Shown here: piece after piece, positions 38,561 to 46,590 of the stretch
How positions within the stretch are numbered: position 1 is the first letter of the stretch
Layout: each line of letters starts with the position of its first letter
Source: Mycolicibacterium aurum
GTDB lineage: Bacteria > Actinomycetota > Actinomycetes > Mycobacteriales > Mycobacteriaceae
Length of the DNA: 64,000 nt
Reading direction: 5' to 3'
Assembly (NCBI RefSeq): GCF_900637195.1
Contig: NZ_LR134356.1
Location: forward strand, 62,001-126,000
Position numbers and translations under genes: made by a program
Notes under the pieces: generated by a model
Database searches by the model: none
What the model saw: the letters and a program-made list of their open reading frames with translations, nothing else
What the model was told of the DNA's origin: nothing

Positions 38561-39523
38561 ATGAAAGCGCTTGTCGCGCAAGAGCTATCCGGACCTGCCG
38601 GGCTGGTCTACACCGACGTCGATGACCCTGTCGGCAACGACAGCGTCGTCATCGACGTCGGTGCGGCCGGTGTCTGCTTTCCCGATCTGCTGATGCTGCG
38701 CGGCGAGTATCAGATGAAGATGCCCGCGCCGTTCATCCCCGGCCTCGAGGTGGCTGGCACCGTTCGGTCCGCCCCCGATGGTTCCGGCTTTGTTGCCGGG
38801 CAGCGGGTTTCGGGCTTCAGCCTGCTGGGAGCCTGGGCTGAGCGGGTCGCGGTGCCGGTCGACAGCGTGGTCCCGACGCACGACGGGCTCGATGACGGCT
38901 CGGCGGTCTGCCTGCTGGGCAACTACTACACGATGTACTTCGCGCTGCAGCACCGCGGGGCGCTCCAGGCCGGCGAGACGGTGCTGGTGCTCGGGTCCGG
39001 TGGCGGGGTCGGCACCGCTGCGGTCCAGATCGCGAAAGCACTGGGCGCCAGGGTCATCGCGATGGTCCACCGCCGGTCGGCTGTCGAGTTCGTCCAGTCC
39101 CTCGGCGCCGACGTGGTGTTGCCACTGACAGACGGTTGGCTGGACGCGGTCAAGGAGCACACCGGCGGCCGTGGAGTCGACCTCGTGGTGGACCCGATCG
39201 GCGGGTCCGCCTTCGACGACGCGATCCGCGCCATGGCCACCGAGGGCAGGCTGCTGGTCATCGGCTTCGCCGCGGGTGGCATTCCCACCGTAAAGGTGAA
39301 TCGGCTGCTGCTCCGCAACGTCAGTGTCGTCGGTGTGGGGTGGGGGGAGTTCGTCAACCGCACCCCAGGCGCGCAGGCCCAAGTCGGCGCCGCGCTGGCC
39401 ACCCTCGTCGACGGCGGCCTCAGACCGCCTGCGCCGGTACGCTTCCCGCTCTCGGACGGGGTGGCTGCGTTGCAGAGGTTCGCCGATGGCGAGATCAACG
39501 GCAAGCTCGTGCTGGAGCCGTAG
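38561..39523 (+). CDS. zinc-independent MDR quinone oxidoreductase (Rv0149-like)
   Basis: This NADPH:quinone oxidoreductase of the medium-chain dehydrogenase family (320 residues) has the nucleotide-binding motif VLGSGGGVGTAAVQIAK at about residues 142-158. The zinc-binding Cys clusters of alcohol dehydrogenases are absent. It starts one base after the SDR stop. Its last two codons and stop lie in the first copy of a 33-bp tandem repeat. Confidence 0.92.
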   Translation: MKALVAQELSGPAGLVYTDVDDPVGNDSVVIDVGAAGVCFPDLLMLRGEYQMKMPAPFIPGLEVAGTVRSAPDGSGFVAGQRVSGFSLLGAWAERVAVPVDSVVPTHDGLDDGSAVCLLGNYYTMYFALQHRGALQAGETVLVLGSGGGVGTAAVQIAKALGARVIAMVHRRSAVEFVQSLGADVVLPLTDGWLDAVKEHTGGRGVDLVVDPIGGSAFDDAIRAMATEGRLLVIGFAAGGIPTVKVNRLLLRNVSVVGVGWGEFVNRTPGAQAQVGAALATLVDGGLRPPAPVRFPLSDGVAALQRFADGEINGKLVLEP

Positions 39524-39604
39524 ATGAGCGCTCGCGCGAAGAACAGAGAGCCGTAGATGAGCGCTCGCGCGAAGAACAGAGAGCAGTAGATGAGCATCCG
39601 CGCG
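39515..39604 (+). repeat. 33-bp tandem repeat with stop-start units
   Basis: Bases 39515-39547 and 39548-39580 are identical, and 39581-39604 is a third, partial copy matching at 20 of 24 positions. Each unit carries TAGATGAGC. The oxidoreductase stop is therefore followed at once by ATG, ten codons (MSARAKNREP), TAG; then ATG, ten codons (MSARAKNREQ), TAG; then the ATG of the HAD gene. All are in the same frame. The unit may belong to a dispersed mycobacterial repeat, which I cannot test here. Confidence 0.9.
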
Positions 39605-40291
39605 CTGGCCTTCGACGTGTTCGGCACCGTCGTTGATTGGCGCGCCAGCGTCATCGCGCAACTGGAAGCGTTCGGCCGCATCAGCAACGTCACAGCAGAC
39701 TGGGCACGCATGGCCGACGACTGGCGCGCCGGCTACGTCCCGTCGATGGAGCGGGTACGCAGCGGCGAGCTGCCGTGGACGCGCCTGGACGACCTGCATC
39801 GCGCTCGCCTCGTCGAGTTGCTCGCCGGCGCCGGTGTCACCGCCGCCGACCCCGAGATCGACCACCTGAACCGCGCCTGGCACCGGCTGGACCCCTGGCC
39901 CGACAGCGTCGAGGGACTCACCCGGCTCAAGCGCCGGTTCACCATCACCACGCTGTCCAACGGCAACGTCTCGCTGCTGACCAACATGGCCAAGCGTGCC
40001 GGACTGCCGTGGGACTGCGTGCTCTCGGCAGAGATCTTCCACCACTACAAACCCGACCGCGAGACCTATCTCGGCACCGCGGACATCCTCGACGTGGCAC
40101 CCGAAGAGTTGATGATGGTGGCCGCGCACCCCTCCGATCTGCGCGCGGCGCGAGAGGCAGGGCTACGCACGGCGTTCGTCTTCCGGCCTGCCGAGTATGG
40201 CCCCGATCGCACACTGAACAGACCCGCCGATGGCGAATTCGAGTTCATCGCAAACGATTTCCTCGATCTCGCCGACCAGTTGGGTGCGTGA
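39590..40291 (+). CDS. HAD-superfamily hydrolase, 2-haloacid dehalogenase type
   Basis: This 233-residue HAD hydrolase is like type II haloacid dehalogenases, which turn 2-haloacids into hydroxy acids. The nucleophile D9 (FDVFGTVVDW), motif II TLSNGN, the lysine in HHYKPD and a late acidic motif near AHPSDLRAA are visible. Its ATG lies at the end of the 33-bp repeat array, in the same frame as the upstream oxidoreductase. Substrate choice (haloacid or phosphate) is open. Confidence 0.87.
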   Translation: MSIRALAFDVFGTVVDWRASVIAQLEAFGRISNVTADWARMADDWRAGYVPSMERVRSGELPWTRLDDLHRARLVELLAGAGVTAADPEIDHLNRAWHRLDPWPDSVEGLTRLKRRFTITTLSNGNVSLLTNMAKRAGLPWDCVLSAEIFHHYKPDRETYLGTADILDVAPEELMMVAAHPSDLRAAREAGLRTAFVFRPAEYGPDRTLNRPADGEFEFIANDFLDLADQLGA

Positions 40292-40313
40292 ACGTCGGCG
40301 TACCGTGGACGGC

Positions 40314-41051
40314 ATGAGTACCACCACGACACTGTCACCTGCGCTCCGGATGGCGGAGAAGTTGCTCGTCGACCCGCCGGCGAATCCCGATGTCAGCAGG
40401 GGATACCTCGACCTGCTGGGTGACCGGCCCGCCGGCGCCGACGCCCGCAACACCGGCGCGATCCAGGCGCTGTGGGCGTCGCGGCTGGGTTCGCTGTTCT
40501 ACGACAACGCGCAGACCGTCGCCCGTCGCCTGCTGACGGCGTGGCAGGAGCCCACCGAATGGCTCAACCTGCCGGTCGGCGGTACCGCCCTCGACGTCGG
40601 CAGCGGGCCCGGCAACGTCACCGCCGCGCTCGGCCGTGCCGTCGGTCCGGCCGGCCTTGCGCTGGGAGTGGACATCTCCGAGCCCATGCTGGCGCGCGCC
40701 GTGCACGCCGAGGGCGGTCCCAATGTGGGTTTCCTTCGGGCCGATGCGCAGCGCCTGCCGTTCCGCGACGAATCGTTCGATGCGGTGGTCTCGATCGCGA
40801 TGCTGCAGCTGATCCCGGACCCGTCGGTGGCAGTGGCGGAGATGGTGCGGGTACTGCGGCCCGGTCGGCGCATCGCGGTCATGGTGCCGACCGCCGGACC
40901 GGTGGCGGCTCCGTTGCGCTACCTGCCGAACGCCGGTGCCCACGTCTTCGACGACGACGAACTCGGTGATGCGTTCGAGCGTCTCGGCCTGGTGAGCGTC
41001 CGGACCAAGAGCATCGGCACCATCCAGTGGGTGCGCGGCAAGAAGGCGTGA
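40314..41051 (+). CDS. SAM-dependent methyltransferase (Methyltransf_11 type)
   Basis: This 245-residue methyltransferase has motif I ALDVGSGPGNVTAALG, the acidic strand LGVDISEPML, and a late FDAVVSIAMLQLIPD motif. ATG 40314 is chosen; TACCGT at 40301-40306 could be a -10 placing the transcript start at the ATG. The open frame continues upstream into the HAD gene, but no better start is seen there. The substrate is unknown. Confidence 0.82.
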   Translation: MSTTTTLSPALRMAEKLLVDPPANPDVSRGYLDLLGDRPAGADARNTGAIQALWASRLGSLFYDNAQTVARRLLTAWQEPTEWLNLPVGGTALDVGSGPGNVTAALGRAVGPAGLALGVDISEPMLARAVHAEGGPNVGFLRADAQRLPFRDESFDAVVSIAMLQLIPDPSVAVAEMVRVLRPGRRIAVMVPTAGPVAAPLRYLPNAGAHVFDDDELGDAFERLGLVSVRTKSIGTIQWVRGKKA

Positions 41052-41056
41052 CCCCG

Positions 41057-41062
41057 TAGTGT
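41057..41062 (+). promoter_or_regulatory. -10 element for leaderless DUF456 gene
   Basis: TAGTGT fits the mycobacterial TANNNT -10 and ends 7 bases before the GTG start. Transcription would begin at the start codon. No clear -35 is seen. Confidence 0.4.
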
Positions 41063-41069
41063 CGCGGTC

Positions 41070-41555
41070 GTGAGCACCGCCGGCCTCGTCCTCGTTGCGC
41101 TGGCGATCGCCGTCGGCCTCGTCGGCATCATCGTGCCGGTGCTGCCGGGCGGCATCCTGGTGATCGGAGCCATCGGCGTCTGGGCCTACGTCGAGAACAC
41201 ACTCGTCTCGTGGGTGGTGTTCGGTATCGCGGCGGCGCTGTTCGTAGTCTTCCAGGTGATCAAGTACACGTGGCCGGTCAAGCGGATGCGTCAGGCCGAG
41301 GTCCGCACATCGGTGCTGGTGGTCGGCGGTGTCGCCGGTGTGGTCGGCTTCTTCGTCATCCCCGTTGTCGGCCTGCTCATCGGGTTCGTGCTGGGCGTCT
41401 TCGTCGCCGAGCTGGGCATCCGCCGGGACACGACGCGCGCGTGGGCGTCCACGGTGCACGCCCTCAAAGGGGTCGCGTTGTCGGTGGGCATCGAGCTCAC
41501 CGGCGCACTGCTGGCGACCCTGGCCTGGGCGGTCGGCGTCGCCTTGACGGTCTAG
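41070..41555 (+). CDS. DUF456 membrane protein
   Basis: This small integral membrane protein has 161 residues. Three to four hydrophobic stretches contain the glycine-rich pattern GIIVPVLPGGILVIGAIGVWAY and a second GxxxG-rich block (VGFFVIPVVGLLIGFVLGVF), as in DUF456. The function of the family is unknown. It starts at GTG with no ribosome site and its 3' end overlaps the opposite DUF559 gene by four bases. Confidence 0.8.
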   Translation: MSTAGLVLVALAIAVGLVGIIVPVLPGGILVIGAIGVWAYVENTLVSWVVFGIAAALFVVFQVIKYTWPVKRMRQAEVRTSVLVVGGVAGVVGFFVIPVVGLLIGFVLGVFVAELGIRRDTTRAWASTVHALKGVALSVGIELTGALLATLAWAVGVALTV

Positions 41556-42361
41556 CGTGCCTCTCTGACTCGGCGTGCCCACGCCTCGGCGAGCCTGAGC
41601 AAGATGGTGCGTTCGTTATCGGCTGCGGTCACCCGCATGATGATCCATCGCTGCTCGATCATTTCGTCGAATCGGCGGATGTCTTTGTCGAACTGGTAGC
41701 GGCTCAACCGATGATGCCGCCCTTCGTATTCGAGCGCGATCTTGTGCTCAGACCATCCGAGATCGACGTTGCCGATGAGCGCCCCGTACTCGTTGTAGAC
41801 CGGGATCTGAGTCTCGGGTCGCGGGTACCCGGCGCGAACGACGGTCAGCCGCAGTTTCGTCTCCTGCGGCGACTCAGCTCCCGCGTCGACGAGGGACAGT
41901 ACCTCCAGGACTCGGCTTCGACCGTGGCGTCCGGGATATCGACGAACCGCGTCCTCAATGGTGTCGACCTTCAGTCGAGTCGCGCGCGCAAGGGCGTCCA
42001 CCGCTGCGATAGCCGTATCCAGCGGGTACTTGCGAGCAAGATCGATGGCAGTGCGCACCGGTGTCGTCACGCGCATCCCGTCGACTGTGCAGATCTCGCC
42101 TGCGTCGAGGACGCCGGCCCACACGACGACCCCAGGTGTCCGCCGGCGGTTGTCGTCGATCACCGTTGCCGGCAGCTTGGGGTCGATCCACTTCGAGCGA
42201 TGCACTGCCGCAGCCGAGAAGCCTGCCAGGACACCGTGCCCCCGGGAACGTAGCCAGCATGCCTTGGCCCTGATGAGAGCGGTCGGCTCGACATCCCGGG
42301 GGAGGTAGACATCGCGGTGGAGTGCGACAAACTGCGAACGCAGGGCATGGCGGGTGACCAC
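41552..42361 (-). CDS. DUF559 / AbiEi-like protein, probably frameshifted at its start
   Basis: The 269-residue frame has a type IV antitoxin AbiEi-like N-terminal region and a C-terminal DUF559 domain with a Vsr-like nuclease fold (VDLGWSEHKIALEYEG). The only in-frame start is GTG 42361. Family-like sequence continues upstream in this frame (HAEPFLGSAALAAG) without a start codon. An ATG at 42402 is in the other frame; one inserted C after it would restore MPEPFLGS. The natural start therefore seems to have been lost by a 1-base deletion, and the protein may be made from the GTG or not at all. Confidence 0.7.
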   Translation of the reverse strand: MVTRHALRSQFVALHRDVYLPRDVEPTALIRAKACWLRSRGHGVLAGFSAAAVHRSKWIDPKLPATVIDDNRRRTPGVVVWAGVLDAGEICTVDGMRVTTPVRTAIDLARKYPLDTAIAAVDALARATRLKVDTIEDAVRRYPGRHGRSRVLEVLSLVDAGAESPQETKLRLTVVRAGYPRPETQIPVYNEYGALIGNVDLGWSEHKIALEYEGRHHRLSRYQFDKDIRRFDEMIEQRWIIMRVTAADNERTILLRLAEAWARRVREAR

Positions 42362-42433
42362 GCCCGCGGCAAGGGCGGCGCTGCCGAGAAAGGGCTCCGC
42401 ATGTCGGCAGTCTGCGCGACCGTACCGACATCA

Positions 42434-42495
42434 GAACTTGCGTAACGCCACGGCGGAATTCGGGCCCCACGGTCGCCGTGGCGTTACGCAAGTTC
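42434..42495. repeat. perfect inverted repeat, 22-bp arms
   Basis: Bases 42434-42455 and 42474-42495 are exact reverse complements with an 18-base loop. The element fills the gap between the ptpB stop (42521) and the DUF559 gene. It could end ptpB transcription, and it has the size of a REP-like element. No terminal target-site duplication or gene is associated with it. Confidence 0.85.
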
Positions 42496-42520
42496 AGCTG
42501 TTGGAAGCATTCGACGCAGC

Positions 42521-43333
42521 TCAGCCGTTGAGTGCCGTGCGCAGCCTGCCGATGTCGTCGTCGGTGAGCCCGGCGGCCTCCAGATAACCGGTCAGCGAAC
42601 CGAACTCGGAGTCCACGGTCCGGCGCGCAGTGTCGAGGTACTCCTCACGCACCCCCAGCACCGCATCGGTCAGCCGCGCCTCCGCCATCTCCATCACCTC
42701 GGGCATCTCCGCGGCCCGGTCCCGGATCGTGGTCAGGATGGTCTCGCGCAGCTGCGGTACGGCGACGTTGCTGCGCAGATAGTCGGCCATGATCGCGTCC
42801 CGATCGACCCCGGCGGCTTCCAAAACGACGGCGATGGTGAAGCCGGTGCGGTCCTTGCCGGCGAAGCAGTGCGCCAGTACCGTGCGGTCCGATCCGAGTA
42901 GCGTCACCACCCGGTTCACCGCCTGGCGTGCCAGTGGGGCGGCGGCGATCCGCTGGTACTCCTCGGTCATGTACCGCGCGGCGGCGTCGGAGACGGACTC
43001 CCCGTCGGGCTTGTCGGTCATCATCCGCTGGAACGCCTGCTCGTGCGGCGCTTCGTCGTCGGAGGCGGTGGTCTCGATGAACGGCAGGTGGTGGATGTCC
43101 ACGCCTGTGGGCACCAGCCCCGGCCCGTGGCGCTCGAGTTCGCGCAGGGTGCGCAGGTCGGCGACGTCGGTGACGCCGTAGCCGGCCAGCGTCTGGCGCC
43201 CCGCGTCGTCGAGCTTCGACAGTTCGCTGGCCCGGTAGAACCGGCCCGGTGCGATACCGGTCTGTTCGGAGACGTCACGAAAGTTCCATGCCCCCGACAG
43301 CTCTCCGCCGCGTGAGGTGCCGACGGCAACCAC
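42521..43333 (-). CDS. ptpB: protein-tyrosine phosphatase PtpB (Rv0153c-like)
   Basis: PtpB is a tyrosine/phosphoinositide phosphatase, secreted by M. tuberculosis into host macrophages; in an environmental species its target is unknown. The 270-residue protein carries the signature HCFAGKDRTG, with nucleophile C156 and R162. The N-terminal GAWNFRDV and ELSKLDDAG also match PtpB. It starts at GTG 43333, overlapping the fadE2 stop (TAGTG). There is no signal peptide. Confidence 0.93.
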   Translation of the reverse strand: MVAVGTSRGGELSGAWNFRDVSEQTGIAPGRFYRASELSKLDDAGRQTLAGYGVTDVADLRTLRELERHGPGLVPTGVDIHHLPFIETTASDDEAPHEQAFQRMMTDKPDGESVSDAAARYMTEEYQRIAAAPLARQAVNRVVTLLGSDRTVLAHCFAGKDRTGFTIAVVLEAAGVDRDAIMADYLRSNVAVPQLRETILTTIRDRAAEMPEVMEMAEARLTDAVLGVREEYLDTARRTVDSEFGSLTGYLEAAGLTDDDIGRLRTALNG

Positions 43334-44574
43334 TACTTCGTCACCGCCGCCGCGAACGCCGACTTCTCCGCGCCGAGCTCGGCACGCGCGATGGTGCGCA
43401 TGTGCACCTCGTCGGGCCCGTCGAACAACCGCATCGCCCGGTGCCAGCCGTACAGCCGGGCCAGCGGCACGTCATCGCAGATGCCCGCCGCGCCGTGCAC
43501 CTGGATCGCCCGATCGAGCACGTTGCACGCCATCTGCGGTGCCACGGCCTTGATCTGCGCCACCTGCAACCGGGCTTCCTTGCTCTTGTTGCCGTGCTGG
43601 TCGATGGTCCAGGCAGCCTTGTGGCACAGCAGCCGGGTCTGGTCGATCTCGTTGCGCGACAACGCGATCTGCTGCTGCACCACACCCTGCTCGGCCAGCG
43701 GCTTGCCGAACGCGATGCGCGTCTGCACCCGGTCGATCATCAACGCCATCGCCCGCTCGGCCACGCCGATCGCGCGCATGCAGTGGTGGATGCGGCCCGG
43801 CCCGAGGCGGGCCTGAGCGATCGCGAAACCGCTGCCCTCCTCGTCGAGCAGGTTGGCCACCGGCACCCGCACGTTGTCGAACGAGATCTCGCAGTGGCCG
43901 TGCTGATCCTGGTACCCGAACACCGGCAGCGAGCGCTCGATCGAGACGCCGGGTGTGTCGACGGGAACCAGGATCATCGACTGCTGCTGATGGCTGGCCG
44001 CATCCGGGTTGGTGCGGCCCATGACGATCAGAAGCTTGCAGCGCGGATCGGCCGCCCCGGAGATCCACCACTTGCGGCCGTTGATGACGTAGTCGTCGCC
44101 GTCGCGCAGCATCGTCGTCTCGATGTTGCGGGCGTCGCTGGAGGCCACCGCGGGCTCGGTCATCGCGAACGCACTGCGGATCTCACCGTTGAGCAGCGGT
44201 TCCAGCCACTGCTTGCTCTGCTCCTCGTTGGCGAACAGATGCAGCGTCTCCATGTTGCCGGTGTCGGGAGCCGCGCAATTGAGGACCTCCGGACCGATCT
44301 CCATGCTCCAGCCGCTGAGCTCGGCCAGCGGTGCGTACTCCAGGTTGGTCAACCCGGACTCCGACGGCAGGAACAGGTTCCACAATCCCTGCTCCTTGGC
44401 CTTCTTTTTGAGCTCCTCGACCACCGGCGGCACCGTGTGATCGTTCGGTCCCTTCTCGTGGCGGTACGCCTCGTAGGACTCTTCGGCGGGGAAGACGTAC
44501 TCGATCATGAAATCGGTCAACCGCTTGTGGTAATCCTGCCCCTTGGCTGACATCGCGAAGTCCATGACCGTCAC
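43333..44574 (-). CDS. fadE2: acyl-CoA dehydrogenase FadE2 (Rv0154c-like)
   Basis: This FAD-dependent acyl-CoA dehydrogenase introduces the first double bond in acyl-CoA breakdown (413 residues). Family motifs are AMTEPAVASSDARNI, YVINGRKWWISGA and the C-terminal FDGPDEVHMRTIAR. It starts at GTG 44574 or, more likely, ATG 44565: TATCGT on this strand ends 7 bases before that ATG, as in leaderless mycobacterial promoters. It is transcribed with ptpB, as in M. tuberculosis. Confidence 0.9.
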   Translation of the reverse strand: MTVMDFAMSAKGQDYHKRLTDFMIEYVFPAEESYEAYRHEKGPNDHTVPPVVEELKKKAKEQGLWNLFLPSESGLTNLEYAPLAELSGWSMEIGPEVLNCAAPDTGNMETLHLFANEEQSKQWLEPLLNGEIRSAFAMTEPAVASSDARNIETTMLRDGDDYVINGRKWWISGAADPRCKLLIVMGRTNPDAASHQQQSMILVPVDTPGVSIERSLPVFGYQDQHGHCEISFDNVRVPVANLLDEEGSGFAIAQARLGPGRIHHCMRAIGVAERAMALMIDRVQTRIAFGKPLAEQGVVQQQIALSRNEIDQTRLLCHKAAWTIDQHGNKSKEARLQVAQIKAVAPQMACNVLDRAIQVHGAAGICDDVPLARLYGWHRAMRLFDGPDEVHMRTIARAELGAEKSAFAAAVTK

Positions 44575-44578
44575 GATA
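44573..44578 (-). promoter_or_regulatory. -10 element for fadE2
   Basis: On the reverse strand TATCGT is followed by 7 bases and ATG 44565, the spacing of leaderless genes. An 8-bp palindrome ACACGTGT (44581-44588) lies directly upstream and may be a regulator site. There is no convincing -35. Confidence 0.4.
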
Positions 44579-44699
44579 TGACACGTGTAAAGAAGTACTG
44601 CTCCGCAGGTGTGCGACCGGAGGCCGCGGCGGGCATCTGTCCGGGAGGCGAATCGGGCGGGCCAGCACGCGAAGGGCCCTGCACTGAGCCGTTAAGCCC

Positions 44700-44728
44700 C
44701 GTCCGGGCCCGGGTATCGCGCCCGGACG
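44700..44728 (+). promoter_or_regulatory. hairpin abutting the glycosyltransferase start codon
   Basis: Bases 44700-44708 and 44720-44728 are exact complements (9-bp, all but one pair G-C or strong) with an 11-base loop. The ATG begins at the next base. It could hide the start or be a terminator for an upstream transcript. No ribosome site is visible in this gap. Confidence 0.5.
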
Positions 44729-45898
44729 ATGACATCAGTTCGCTACGCGGGATCGCCGCTCGACACCGAGGCGCCGTTGAGTGTCGCGCTCGTAGGCTGC
44801 GTCGACGACGCGCACCAGGCCGACGATCTGGGCGCACTCGCCGCCGCACTCGGCAAGCGTGGGCACGCGGTGACCGCCTACATCCGGCACCAGGGTGAGC
44901 AGACGCTGAGCGCAGCCGGCTATCAGGTGCACGCGATCGGCCTGGGCCGGGCGGCCCCGGTTCCGGCCGGGGACGCCCTCGCGGCGTCGGGCGAACTCGC
45001 CGCAGCGCTGGAGGATGCCTGGCGCCACGCGGTCCCCGATGTCGTGCACGCCTACGGGTGGCTGCCCGGCGTGGCGGCTCAGCTGGCGGCACGCCGACAC
45101 CGGCTGCCGACGGTACAGAGCTTTCACGGCGTCGCGGCCCCGGCCGGTCCGACCGCGGACCGCGCTCGGCTGGAGACAGCGCTGGCTCGCGGCGCGGCGT
45201 GGGTGACCGTGGCCAGCTCCGCCGACCTTGAGGTGCTGTCCCGGGTGCGGCACAACCGGTCGAGCGTCTCGCTGGTGCCCGCGGGAGTGGATGCCGAGCG
45301 CTTCGCCGCCACCGCGGAACGCGCCGTCGACCCGCACTGTCGTATCGGGTGCCTGGCGCCGAATGACCGGCTGTACGAGGATGTCTCCCGCGTGCTCCGG
45401 GTGCTGCCCGCTCTCGGCGACAGCCGGCTGGTGGTCGGAACGACCGGCCCCGCCGGTCGCCCGGACGGTGCGGACCGGAAGGCGTTGCAGCAGTTGGCCG
45501 CCGAACTCGGTGTGGCCCACCGGGTGACCTGCCTCGGGCATCTGCGTACCGACGACGTTGCGAAGGCGCTGCGCGGCGTCGACGTGCTCGTCAGCACCCC
45601 GACGGCGGCGCCGGATCCGGGCGTCGTCCTGGCGGCGATGGCCGGCGGCGTCGCGGTCGTCGCTCACGACGTCGACGCCCTGGCCGATGTGGTCATCCAC
45701 GACGTCACCGGCTTTCTGGTGCCGCCCCACGATGTCCGTGAGCTGACCGTGGCGCTGAAAAGGCTTCAGTCCGAGACCTTCCGGCGGGAGGGGATGGGCG
45801 CGGCCGGCCGCACCCGTGCCCGCTCCCGGTACTCGTGGGACCAGATCGCCGTGGATGTGGAGTCGGCCTACCGGCAGGCGGTCCGCGCCACAATCTGA
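44729..45898 (+). CDS. GT-B fold glycosyltransferase, GT4-like with degenerate motif
   Basis: This 389-residue glycosyltransferase resembles GT4, with an N-terminal domain (HVVHAYGWLPGV-like donor/acceptor region at about residues 100-112) and the linker SLVPAGVDAERF. The C-terminal domain reads PDPGVVLAAMAGGVAVVAHDVDAL. The usual EX7E catalytic pair is not conserved: the first Glu is Asp and the second is Ala (LAAMAGG for xEAMAxG). It may use another mechanism or have weak activity. The neighbours do not show a pathway. Confidence 0.8.
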   Translation: MTSVRYAGSPLDTEAPLSVALVGCVDDAHQADDLGALAAALGKRGHAVTAYIRHQGEQTLSAAGYQVHAIGLGRAAPVPAGDALAASGELAAALEDAWRHAVPDVVHAYGWLPGVAAQLAARRHRLPTVQSFHGVAAPAGPTADRARLETALARGAAWVTVASSADLEVLSRVRHNRSSVSLVPAGVDAERFAATAERAVDPHCRIGCLAPNDRLYEDVSRVLRVLPALGDSRLVVGTTGPAGRPDGADRKALQQLAAELGVAHRVTCLGHLRTDDVAKALRGVDVLVSTPTAAPDPGVVLAAMAGGVAVVAHDVDALADVVIHDVTGFLVPPHDVRELTVALKRLQSETFRREGMGAAGRTRARSRYSWDQIAVDVESAYRQAVRATI

Positions 45899-45944
45899 GG
45901 ATGACGACGTCATCGCTGTGGGAAGCTGACCGCATGGTGGGCCG

Positions 45945-46589
45945 ATGACCGGTGACGAGCGGGTACGGGTGGTGGTGGGAGACGACCATCCGATGTTCCG
46001 CGATGGTGTGGTGCGGGCTCTGCAGTCGAATGGATCCATCGATGTGGTGGCCGAAGCCGACGACGGGACGACGGCGCTGGCGGCCATCCGTGAGCACCGT
46101 CCCCGGGTGGCGCTGCTGGACTACCGGATGCCGGGCATGGACGGTGCGCAGGTGGCGGCCGCCGTGCAGCGCGAGGAGCTACCCACCCGGGTTCTGTTGA
46201 TCTCGGCGCACGACGAATCCGCGATCGTCTACCGCGCACTCCAGGAGGGCGCCGCGGGTTTCCTGTCCAAGGAGTCGTCGCGCAGCGAACTCGTCAGCGC
46301 GGTGCTGGACTGTGCGCGCGGCCGAGACGTCGTGGCCCCGAGCCTGGCGGCGGGGCTGGTCGGTGAGATCCGCAGGCGAGCCGAACCCGAGGGGCCTGTG
46401 CTGAGTCCACGGGAGCGCGAGGTACTGGTCATGATCGCGGCCGGCAGCACCATACCGGCGATGGCCAAGCAACTGTTCCTGGCACCGTCGACGGTCAAGA
46501 CGCACGTGCAACGCCTGTACGAGAAGCTCGGAGTCAGTGACCGGGGCGCCGCCGTCGCCGAGGCGATGCGGCGCAAGCTGCTGGATTAG
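45945..46589 (+). CDS. NarL/LuxR-type response regulator
   Basis: This DNA-binding response regulator has 214 residues. The receiver domain has acidic D13/D14, phospho-acceptor D59 (LLDYRMPGMDG) and K109 (LSKESS). The C-terminal LuxR-type helix-turn-helix is LSPREREVLVMIAAG...LAPSTVKTHVQRLYEKLGV. The partner histidine kinase gene starts one base after its stop. The target is unknown. Confidence 0.93.
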   Translation: MTGDERVRVVVGDDHPMFRDGVVRALQSNGSIDVVAEADDGTTALAAIREHRPRVALLDYRMPGMDGAQVAAAVQREELPTRVLLISAHDESAIVYRALQEGAAGFLSKESSRSELVSAVLDCARGRDVVAPSLAAGLVGEIRRRAEPEGPVLSPREREVLVMIAAGSTIPAMAKQLFLAPSTVKTHVQRLYEKLGVSDRGAAVAEAMRRKLLD

Positions 46590-46590
46590 C

